Below are positions 1-8,739 of a stretch of DNA of 12,269 nucleotides, one piece after another; positions within the stretch are counted from its first letter, which is position 1; every line of letters begins with the position of its first letter. The stretch is from contig KE647170.1 in the NCBI GenBank assembly GCA_000447185.1, positions 1 through 12,269 on the forward strand, in the 5' to 3' direction. This DNA comes from Vairimorpha apis BRL 01. Lineage: Eukaryota; Microsporidia; Nosematidae. The notes below the pieces were generated by a model that did no database searches, had not been told where the DNA came from, and saw only the letters and a list, made by a program, of their open reading frames with translations. The position numbers and the translations under genes were made by a program.

Positions 1-1453
1 TTTTTATTTAATTCAGAATTGTTGTGAACTTTAATAGAATAATTTGGATGTGAAAATATATTTGTATCATTAATATTTAATTTATCTGTATTATTATTAT
101 CATAAACAATTGTATTAATATTTTTAGAAGTTGTAAAAAAATCATTCAATATTATATCATCAATATTGGTGGATGATGTTGATAAATTTGTTGTAAGTTC
201 AATATTTTCATTAATTGGTGTAGTAGTTGTTAAATCATCAATATTGGTGGATGATGTTGATAAATTTGTTGTAAGTTCAATATTTTCATTAATTGGTGTA
301 GTAGTTGTTAAATCATCAATATTGGTGGATGATGTTGATAAATTTGTTGTAAGTTCAATATTTTCATTAATTGGTGTAGTAGTTGTTAAATCATTAATAT
401 TGGTGGATGATGTTGATAAATTTGTTGTAAGTTCAATATTTTCATTAATTGGTGTAGTAGTTGTTAAATCATTAATATTGGTGGATGATGTTGATAAATT
501 TGTTGTAAGTTCAATATTTTCATTAATTGGTGTAGTAGTTGTTAAATCATTAATATTGGTGGATGATGTTGATAAATTTGTTGTAAGTTCAATATTTTCA
601 TTAATTGGTGTAGTAGTTGTTAAATCATTAATATCGGTAGATGATGTTGATAAATTTGTTGTAAGTTCAATATTTTCATTAAATGGTGTAGTGCTTATAA
701 AATCATCAATATTGGTGGATGATGTTGATAAATTTGTTGTAGATTCATTATTTTCATTAATTGGTGTAGAACTTATTAAATCATCAATATCGGTAGATGA
801 CGTTGATAAATTTGTTGTAGATTCATTATTTTCATTAATTGATGCAGTACTTGTTTCTTGTAAAGGTGTTGTTGTTAATTCAATATTTTCAATTGTTGAT
901 GTATTTTCGTTAGCATCTGTAAATAGTGGCAGTTCTGTTTGAGAATCATTTATAAAATTAACAACAGTTTCGTTTTTGGAAAAAAACTCTTCATAATCTT
1001 TTAAGGATATATCATTTTCACTACTATCTGATAGTGGATAATCACTATTATGGCTATAAATTATAGTATTATTTTTGTAATCATTTATAGTATTACTAAC
1101 AACTGCTGTATCATTTTTATTCTTTATTAATAATTTATTGTTTTTATCAAATATAGGAATTATTTTTATTTTCATTAAAGAATCTTCAGTATCATTCTTA
1201 TAACTATTAAGTAAATTTTCATTAGTCTCATTTTTGTTTTTATTATTGTTAAAGCTTGTATCATTAGCTATTTGAGTAGTTTGTTTTATAATAGGAGCAT
1301 TAATTCGTTTTAAAGATATAGAAGTTTGAGGGTTTATAGTTTTTTATTTTGTATTAGAAATTTTCCAGTTTTTTTCATAGCATTATTCTGAGGAACATCT
1401 CTTAAATCACTAAAAAAATCCATAAAGGTTGCAATTTCATCGATTGTTTTCAT
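1..1453 (-). CDS. Thr/Ser/Asn-rich tandem-repeat protein, 5' part, frameshifted
   Basis: I do not recognise this protein. The start is the ATG at 1453-1451, chosen because a CCC motif sits 7 bases upstream. The first 39 codons (beginning MKTIDEIATFMDFF) run to a TAA at 1336-1334. The -1 frame is open from 1343 all the way to base 1, so one base appears to be missing in the A6 run at 1340-1345. The downstream frame reads an Asn/Lys-rich and acidic stretch, then nine 26-residue repeats built around LTTTTPINENIELTTNLSTS. It then continues as non-repetitive Asn-rich sequence past the left edge, so the C-terminus is missing. About 484 residues are visible. No signal peptide or membrane segment is seen at the N-terminus. 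Thr/Ser-rich repeats resemble mucin-like surface proteins, but without a signal peptide that remains a guess. The open frame on the opposite strand across the repeats is a by-product of the repeat. Confidence 0.75.
171..872 (-). repeat. Nine tandem 78-bp coding repeats
   Basis: On the plus strand the marker gatgatgttgataaatttg recurs every 78 bases, with units beginning at 171, 249, 327, 405, 483, 561, 639, 717 and 795. Because 78 is 26 codons, copy-number change keeps the frame. The six units at 171-638 are nearly identical and differ only at a C/T position that switches Asp to Asn (NIDD or NIND) and at one silent C/T site. The units at 639, 717 and 795, nearest the gene's 5' end, carry many more substitutions, and the ninth decays in its second half. 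A partial unit edge is visible at 160-170. Confidence 0.97.
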
Positions 1454-1460
1454 TTTAATA

Positions 1461-1463
1461 GGG
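1461..1463 (-). promoter_or_regulatory. CCC start-proximal motif of the repeat-protein gene
   Basis: On the minus strand the sequence TTACCCTATTAAAATG leads into the start codon, with 7 bases between CCC and ATG. CCC or GGG motifs just upstream of starts are an established microsporidian signal. This copy supports 1453 as the true start and therefore supports joining the short N-terminal frame to the repeat frame. Confidence 0.7.
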
Positions 1464-2727
1464 TAATATCAATTTTCGTATAAATACTAAATTAATATAA
1501 TATTAATGATCTAAAATAAATTAAATTTTTTAAACAAAAGTTTAAACATTATTAAAATACTTATAATAACTTTTATGTTTTAAAATATATATTTAATTAA
1601 TTTTGTTAATTAGTTGATAAAAAATATTTTGTTCAATTTTAATTATTTTGAGATTTTTTAACAGATATATATTTCAATTTTCTGTGTAATACTAAATTTT
1701 GAATAAATTAAAATTAATTAATCATTATTTTTTAAAAAACTATTTTTGGAAATAATTTTGTTTCTTCTTTATTACACTATAATTTTTATTTTTATTTTAT
1801 AATTATTTAATATATTCTCTGACTAAAGTTGAGTCATATTCGATAAATTATATTTTTTATTAAGTTTTTACTTATTATGAAAATTTTATTTAATGTGTTT
1901 TATTTTTAAAAAAAATAAATTTAGCTTGTTTATTTAATAATATAATAAATTCTAGTAATTTTAAAATAAATATTTGTCAATTTAAACTTAATAAAATCAA
2001 TTTTTACATTAAAAATAGTATTTGTAGTTTAATTGAAAATATTTTGTTATTAAAAAATTTTGGTTGTATTATTTCAGTTCAAATAATGTATTTTATTATA
2101 AACAAAAAAATTATTAAAAATTTTTGATTCTAATTTAATAAATTGATAAAAATAAATTGCTGTATTATAATTTACAATTACATAAATTAACTTTTTAATA
2201 ACATTTTATAAAGTATATAAAAATTATTAGTACAACTAAATATTTTGAGTCTGATAAATTTTATATTATTCAATAGATACATATTTGTTAATAGTATAGT
2301 TTTTCAAAAATTTAAAATTTTATATTTATATTAAATCTGTTTTTTAGATTTCTAAATATAATTTAAATTTTCTTGATTCTTACTTTTTATATTTTTTATG
2401 AAATAACTTTTTAAATTATTTAGATATAATTAACTCTTTTTTTATATTATAATAAAAATTTAGAAAGATTGTATTTATACTTTAACAAATCTATATTTTA
2501 TAATCATCATTTAAAATATATTGAAATTTACTTGTAAATCTTAAATAAAACTATCTTACAATAAAAAAATTAAAATTTTTATTAAATAAATATAAGAATT
2601 AAATGATTAATTATAATTTATTATGTTTTTTTAAATTTATTATACATATAAATTTAATTTAAAATATAATTTTATTTGCTTCACTATACATTTTTTCATA
2701 TAAAATTTATTTTAATAATTATTAAGT
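1464..2727. other. AT-rich intergenic stretch, no gene seen
   Basis: About 1.26 kb of very AT-rich DNA with frequent stops in all frames and many short A and T runs. I see no tRNA, no coding signature and no clear tandem repeat in it. It separates the upstream side of the repeat-protein gene from the retroelement remnant. Confidence 0.7.
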
Positions 2728-2737
2728 CTTTTTTTTA

Positions 2738-2806
2738 ATGGTACTTGAAAAATAATAACATTTGAAATGTATTATTTGGTAAATTACTTATAAAAACCAG
2801 TACCAT
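2738..2806 (-). repeat. Hairpin structure at the 3' end of the retroelement
   Basis: An 8-bp inverted repeat (atggtact at 2738-2745 and agtaccat at 2799-2806) encloses a second hairpin. The inner arms are 2750-2762 and 2766-2777: 12 pairs with one bulged base and a 3-base loop. On the minus strand this lies just downstream of the last Pol stop and just before an A8 run, where the 3' untranslated region of a non-LTR element would be. AT-rich hairpins arise easily by chance, but the outer GC-containing arm is less likely to. Confidence 0.5.
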
Positions 2807-2856
2807 ACTTTTTAAGATTATAAAATATAATAATTTAATGAGTTATAATTATCTTT

Positions 2857-3480
2857 TCATTCTTTGATTTTATCAGACTCCACTTCAGCTTGGTCAATTA
2901 TAAGGGCCTCACAATTTATGTTTACTGTGGGCTTTATTACAGGTACATAATTTACTTCCGTAATTTTTATGTCTTTTCCATTTTCCAATACTTCACTGGG
3001 ATACACAGACCGTACTAGCTTCTCTATGTTCTTCTCTATTTCATCTTCACCAACATCCTTCTAGTAATAGCCTCGCCTTCGGTCTAATGAGATGGACTCT
3101 AAGATCTTTTAAAGTACTATATATTGAATGTATGCTTCTAGGAAAGGTTTTATTTCAAGCTCTCTGATGTACTTCTTGTGATATTTAGTTACCACTCCAT
3201 CCCATGTCATTACATAGGGAACTATTTTTGTTCGAGCTTCATGGATTGCACCTAGCTCATTGGCAAGGAGGTCGTATTTCCTTAGTTTTTCATTCTCAAC
3301 GATTGAAAGACGATCAAGGTTGGTTCTTCCAACTTCAACTATAAGGATTTCCTTCCTCTTCTTGTCAAAAACAAGAATATCAGGCTTGTTATGGCTAACC
3401 TTAATATCCGTACCTATTCTGGTATCTACACGTATTTCTGCCGAATCATTTTCCATAATTTTCTGGACAGAATGTGTTTT
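2857..3480 (-). pseudogene. Retrotransposon Pol C-terminal fragment with two in-frame stops
   Basis: In one unbroken minus frame the sequence reads through KIMENDSAEIRVDTRIGTD, KPDILVFDKKRKEILIVEVG, ENEKLRKYDLLANELG and VPYVMTWDGVVTKYHKKY to AYIQYIVL. It then meets TAA (3111-3109). It resumes as KILESISLDRRRGYY, meets TAG (3063-3061), and resumes for about 67 more codons to TGA (2859-2857). Similar C-terminal regions occur in reverse-transcriptase proteins of repeat-rich microsporidia, by my recollection and unchecked. The KPD...(14 residues)...EVG spacing resembles a restriction-like PD-(D/E)XK endonuclease as in R2-type elements, but the third catalytic position reads Gly and not Lys. No reverse transcriptase palm is present. 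The ATG at 3546 lies in AT-rich flank (VYYLFYIYLYNL) and is probably not a real start; no CCC motif precedes it. Confidence 0.6.
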
Positions 3481-3998
3481 AAGATTATATAAATATATAT
3501 AAAATAAATAATATACTATCATCTTTTGATGCACATTAATAGTCAATAGATTTAATATATTAAAACATATCTTATAACTACCTATATATTGAATTACTAA
3601 GCATAAAAAATATACTTTTATTTTTTATACTTTTTTTAAATTTAAATTTATCAAAAATTAAAACATAAAATGAAGAAATACTATATCAATCTTTAAAAAA
3701 ATATAAAATAATTATTTTAAATATTTGTATAAAGAATAAATCAATTGTACTTTAATCTTAACATACACATAATAAAATAGTATAAAAGATCAATTTTTAT
3801 GTATAATTTTATTGTATATCTTAAATGAAAATGTTTTTTTAAGTTAATAATATATTTAAAACAAATAATTTATGATAATTTAATAGTTTTGTTTATAATT
3901 TGTTAATTTTTAATTATAAATATAACTATAATCACAAGTTATAATCGAATTTATTGTGAATTAAAATTTACTTTATAATGTTAATTTTTAAATATTAT
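3481..3998. other. AT-rich intergenic stretch, no gene seen
   Basis: About 520 bases between the retroelement remnant and the tRNA. It is strongly AT-rich with no coding frame or structured RNA that I can support. The first part (3481-3546) continues the remnant's open frame but encodes only Tyr/Ile/Leu-rich sequence, and is treated as flank. Confidence 0.6.
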
Positions 3999-4003
3999 AA
4001 AAA
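3999..4003 (-). terminator. Pol III T5 terminator of tRNA-Ala
   Basis: Five consecutive T on the minus strand immediately follow the discriminator base of the tRNA. This is the standard RNA polymerase III stop signal. Confidence 0.8.
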
Positions 4004-4074
4004 TGGAGCCACCAGGAATCGAACCCGGGCACACTGCGTGCAAAGCAGCCGCTCTACCCCTGAGCTATGGCCCC
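4004..4074 (-). tRNA. tRNA-Ala (anticodon UGC)
   Basis: The minus strand folds into a complete cloverleaf of 71 bases. The acceptor arm is GGGGCCA with TGGCTCC (one G-T pair). The D arm is GCTC/GAGC, and the anticodon arm GCTGC/GCAGT has loop TTTGCAC, giving anticodon TGC. The T arm is CCGGG/CCTGG with loop TTCGATT. The discriminator is A and CCA is not encoded. The A box (TAGCTCAGGGGTA) and B box (GGGTTCGATTCC) are intact internal Pol III promoters. No intron is present. The UGC anticodon reads GCA and, by wobble, other GCN codons. Confidence 0.97.
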
Positions 4075-4335
4075 TGTTGACCTTGGAAAGACGTGTTTAA
4101 ATTATAAAAAGATATTTTGCAAAATGAAAATATATCTACAAAACTTTTTATATAATTATTTAAATATTATTCTAAAATTTTTGAACATTTATAATTTATA
4201 CATCTTTAAAAATATATAATTTATGTTCATTAAAATGACTTGATTTTTTTAAAACATTTTTAATGTTATCTTTTTTTTATTGTTCTAAACTTTTTTTTCA
4301 TAGACTTCAATTTAAACTTTTTTTACTAATTTATA

Positions 4336-4338
4336 CCC
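4336..4338 (+). promoter_or_regulatory. CCC start-proximal motif of the NAC alpha gene
   Basis: TATACCC directly abuts the ATG with no spacer. It matches the CCC motif found 4-7 bases upstream of the other starts here and fixes 4339 as the start. Confidence 0.65.
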
Positions 4339-4587
4339 ATGTCAAGATCTTTAACAGACTCAGAACAAAAATTTATTGACAAATTGTCAAACTTTAAATT
4401 GAAAAAAACCACTGATTATTCCAATATAAGCTTATCAGCAAAAAAACAAAAATTTTTTGTGCATGATCCTGTTTTATATGAAATTGAAGATACCAGTGGT
4501 ATTGTTATTTTAGGTGAAATTAGACAAACTTTTAATATTAATATGTTAAAAAAATTATATGAAGAGCAAATGAAATTAAGAAAGTAA
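4339..4587 (+). CDS. EGD2: Nascent polypeptide-associated complex subunit alpha
   Basis: Encodes 82 residues. From about residue 8 the order of elements follows the NAC domain of the alpha subunit: a KLSNFKLKK segment matching the family's SKLGLKPV region, a beta-rich stretch (NISLSAKKQKFFVHDPVLYE) matching the segment that leads into KPDVYKS, and then GIVILGEIRQTF matching YIVFGEAKIEDL. The protein ends soon after in a basic helix (LKKLYEEQMKLRK). NAC binds ribosomes near the exit tunnel and shields nascent chains as an alpha/beta heterodimer. Fungal and animal NAC alpha is two to three times longer and ends in a UBA domain; here both the N-terminal tail and the UBA domain are absent, consistent with microsporidian gene shrinkage. 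The assignment rests on pattern alignment by eye. NAC beta is less likely because the domain order and GE motif fit alpha better. Confidence 0.72.
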   Translation: MSRSLTDSEQKFIDKLSNFKLKKTTDYSNISLSAKKQKFFVHDPVLYEIEDTSGIVILGEIRQTFNINMLKKLYEEQMKLRK

Positions 4588-4593
4588 ATTTTC

Positions 4594-4599
4594 AATAAA
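4594..4599 (+). terminator. AATAAA polyadenylation signal after the NAC alpha gene
   Basis: A canonical AATAAA lies 6 bases after the TAA stop. In this AT-rich background a chance match is possible, but the tight spacing fits microsporidian 3' ends, where the signal lies at or near the stop codon. Confidence 0.45.
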
Positions 4600-5031
4600 A
4601 AATTTTGTTATTTTTATTGTAATTTTTTTAGATTTATAGTTATTTAAATAAAATTTTGTGAATATATTTTTAATATTATTTTTTAATATAATAAATATTG
4701 ATAATAATTACTTATTTATGATTTTTTTGAATTACAAACATTTTCTTTATACTATATATTTCTCAGATATATTATCTAAAGAAAATTTCTTTATATAAAA
4801 TTTACTGTTAATTTCAAAATATGACATATATATTTTAAAATACTTAACAAATAAAATCATTTAAAGAACTTTTTCTTACATATATAATTTTTCAAATATT
4901 TTTTATAACCTAAATATAGCAGTATTTGATAAATTTTATATGTATTAATTTTTGAAATATTTCTTAAATGTGAAATCATTTTTCTAATAAAATATTTTTA
5001 CTTAAAAATTATTATTATAAATAAAAACATT
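4600..5031. other. Convergent intergenic stretch, no gene seen
   Basis: About 430 bases between the 3' ends of the NAC alpha gene (plus) and the prenyltransferase gene (minus). It is AT-rich with frequent stops in all frames and no RNA fold or repeat that I can support. Confidence 0.6.
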
Positions 5032-6278
5032 TTAAATCTTTATTGGTACATAAATTTCATAAACATCATTTTCAATATTCATTAAATAATTTTTTAAGTG
5101 ATTATTTTCATCAATATTTAAATATTTTTTAATAATATCTTCTTTATCGAATAAATCTTTGCAGTATTCTAAATTAAAAATATAATTATATATATTTTTA
5201 TTTTTTCTAACATATTAAGTAAATTAAAATTTTTTTCATTTTTTTCATTTACATATTTTATTAATCTATATTTAGTTTCATTAATTTCAATTATTATATT
5301 ATTTTTATATATTTCATTATTTAATTGCTTATTCAGTTCATTTTTACTAAATTTTGCATCATATTCATCTATGTTATTGGTTACACTATTGTTTTCAATA
5401 TTTTTTTCTCCAATCGATTTTTCTTCATTTATAAAATTTTTATTTAAAAATGAAAAAAATTTAACAGGTATGTTAATATCAAAATCCTTTTCATTTATTT
5501 TAATTTTATTAACAAATTCTTTAAAAATTATTTCAATTTCACTAGCATATTTTCTTATATAAAAATCGTATTTTTTAAGTTGCTTCTCTTTGTCAACAAA
5601 ATAATAAAACCACATTCCTATGTTTTTTACATCAGTGAATATGCACATGGTACTATCATATGACCCACAGTAGTGTAAATACGTGTAGTTTAAAACATCT
5701 TTTTCTAAAAAATTTAAATTTATGTATGTTTTGTACAAGTAATTCCAACAATGTAAATTACGTTTATCTACAGATAATAAAAATTTACATAATAAAACAT
5801 CTCTTTTAAAAATTTCTTTCTTTGTGTTTTTATTATTGCTAATATTTTCTGTTTCCTTAATATTATTACTTATTTTAGTATCTTCAAAATTTTTACTTTT
5901 TTCATCTTTTTTAAAACACACTCTTTGTTCTTTGCTATCATTAATGCAATTACTTTCTTCAAAGTTTTTATTTTGCTCATTTTTTTCATCATCTTTAAAA
6001 ACTTCTTTATTATGATAAATTTTATATATATTAAAATATCTATGGTACCACGAATCGTATGATTTAGGATTAAATTCAATAGCCTTTTCACTCAATTGTA
6101 AATTTTCAAACTCAGATACATATTCTTTCAAATAGTTCCATGATTTATAATCTTCTGTAACTATTTGTACTCTTAATTTCGATCTCAATAAAATATCTTT
6201 AGTATCTATCGTTAAAAGTTTTTCTAAAATTTGTTTATCTTCAATATATTCGCCTTCTTTTGTGTTGTGTAAAATCAT
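5032..6278 (-). CDS. BET4: Rab geranylgeranyltransferase alpha subunit, one frameshift near the C-terminus
   Basis: This is the alpha subunit of type II protein geranylgeranyltransferase, which with a beta subunit and escort protein attaches geranylgeranyl groups to Rab C-termini. Four PPTA-type helical-pair motifs are visible: SWNYLKEY (46-53), NPKSYDSWYHRYF (70-82), VDKRNLHCWNYLYKTY (170-185) and DVKNIGMWFYYFVDKE (216-231). NPKSY..W.HR, D.RN.HCWNY and D..N...WFYY are closer to the Rab-type enzyme than to the farnesyltransferase alpha subunit. Residues 93-155 form a Lys/Asn/Glu-rich insert between repeats two and three. The first frame stops at TAG (5171-5169). The -1 frame continues smoothly for about 46 more codons, from NLEYCKDLFDKEDIIKKYL to YVPIKI and TAA at 5034-5032, giving about 415 residues. 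The likely slip is the A6 run at 5201-5206. The start at 6278 has CCC 6 bases upstream. Confidence 0.85.
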
Positions 6279-6284
6279 TTTAAA

Positions 6285-6287
6285 GGG
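6285..6287 (-). promoter_or_regulatory. CCC start-proximal motif of the prenyltransferase gene
   Basis: On the minus strand AAATCCCTTTAAAATG places CCC 6 bases before the start codon. It matches the motif spacing and the TAAAATG context of the repeat-protein and GPI-transferase genes. Confidence 0.7.
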
Positions 6288-7700
<1,413 letters not shown>

Positions 7701-7702
<2 letters not shown>

Positions 7703-7706
7703 ATAA
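7701..7706 (+). terminator. AATAAA overlapping the stop of ubiquitin-eS31
   Basis: The first two bases of AATAAA are the last two bases of the TAA stop (7700-7702). Polyadenylation signals overlapping stops are known in microsporidia, which have very short 3' untranslated regions. The assignment rests on position and motif only. Confidence 0.5.
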
Positions 7707-8739
7707 ACGGTTTCCTCTTAATTTTCCTATCTTAATATATTATTTAAAAATAGTGTTATTTATATAAACTTAATAAAAATTTTTATCTGAATTTAAGGTA
7801 ATTTTAAATGAAAAAATCTGCAAAAATAACAAATTTAATTGTATAATTTAAATGAAATCATAAATAATTTTTAATATATACTGTCATTATTAATTTAATA
7901 ATTATTGTGATAAATTTACAAATTAATATTAATGTTTAAAATAATTCTAAAATTAAACTGTACCATTATTCATTAATTTTTTCTTGTATAATTTTTAAAC
8001 TTTATTTATTTTTATATTTAATTTTTATTGAATAATATTTAAAAAATGTTTTTTCTATATTATTAAAATTAAATTTTTGTATAATTATATATTTTATTTT
8101 TTTATTTTTTTTATGTTAATAATTTGATTTAATTTTTCATTTATTTTAATACATAAAATATTATCTTGCAAATAAATATATTAGTAAACTGTTTTAAAAT
8201 TAGTTATTATTGAATGATAATTATATATATTTTAACTTTTATTAGTAAATTATACATTTTTATAAATATTTTACATAAATTATAAGTTATCTCTAATATT
8301 ATTTAGACTAATTTTCTTTAGTATTTTTATTTAAAAATTTTGTAAACTTTTTTATATAATCTAAATCTTTTTTTAAATTATTTAAAAAATAAATTATTTG
8401 AATTTTTTATATTTAAAAAGAGTAAAATGTTTAATATTTAATTTAAAAAATACTTTATAATAAAAATTGTTGGTTCATATAATAATATTAAATATTTTTA
8501 AATAAAAAATGATATAAACCTAAAATATATTATGTATTAACTATTCAAATATTATAAAGTATAAGTAAATATATTAATGCTATAAAATATATAAAATAAA
8601 TGTATTTAATAAATAACAATAAAAACATTCATTTATATCTATAAAAAAATACCAATAAAAAAAACTAGTTTTATTTAATTAATTTTATTAAAATATTACA
8701 AAGAAAAAAAACATTATTTAAAAGACCATTTTTGTTTCA
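7707..8739. other. Convergent intergenic stretch, no gene seen
   Basis: About 1.03 kb between the 3' ends of ubiquitin-eS31 (plus) and the GPI transferase (minus). It is very AT-rich. I find no tRNA fold, coding frame or clear repeat, only scattered homopolymer runs. Confidence 0.6.

Larger units (their letters stand above)
2728..3480 (-). mobile_element. 5'-truncated non-LTR-like retroelement remnant
   Basis: This block is visibly richer in G and C than the DNA on either side, especially 2870-3480. It carries the end of a Pol-like coding region. On the minus strand it ends with a structured 3' stretch (2738-2806) followed by AGTACCATT and an A8 run (2729-2736). A 5'-truncated copy with a short 3' A-tail is the usual form of a dead LINE-type insertion. 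The 5' boundary near 3480 is placed where the composition and the protein both turn AT-rich and low complexity. I did not find a convincing target-site duplication. The element class is inferred. Confidence 0.55.

Noticed and set aside
166..942. Plus-strand open frame of 258 codons (repeats of DDVDKFVVSSIFSLIG)
   Set aside because: It is the opposite-strand reading of the repeat array. The minus frame extends from 1343 to base 1 without a stop and beyond the repeats, has a CCC motif at its start and normal composition, while the plus frame exists only where the repeats are.
3260..3502. Plus-strand open frame over the Pol fragment
   Set aside because: It is antisense to a recognisable Pol-like frame, its product is Ser/Arg/Leu-rich with no family resemblance, and no CCC motif precedes it.
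3540..3550. Possible target-site duplication (GACT followed by AT-rich sequence) flanking the retroelement
   Set aside because: The match to the sequence after the A8 run at 2721-2728 is too short and inexact to distinguish from chance.
5371..6091. Small open frames within the prenyltransferase gene (5371-5562 and 5824-6015 plus, 5870-6091 minus)
   Set aside because: They overlap a gene with four recognisable PPTA motifs and encode hydrophobic or Lys-rich low-complexity sequence typical of shadow frames in AT-rich DNA.
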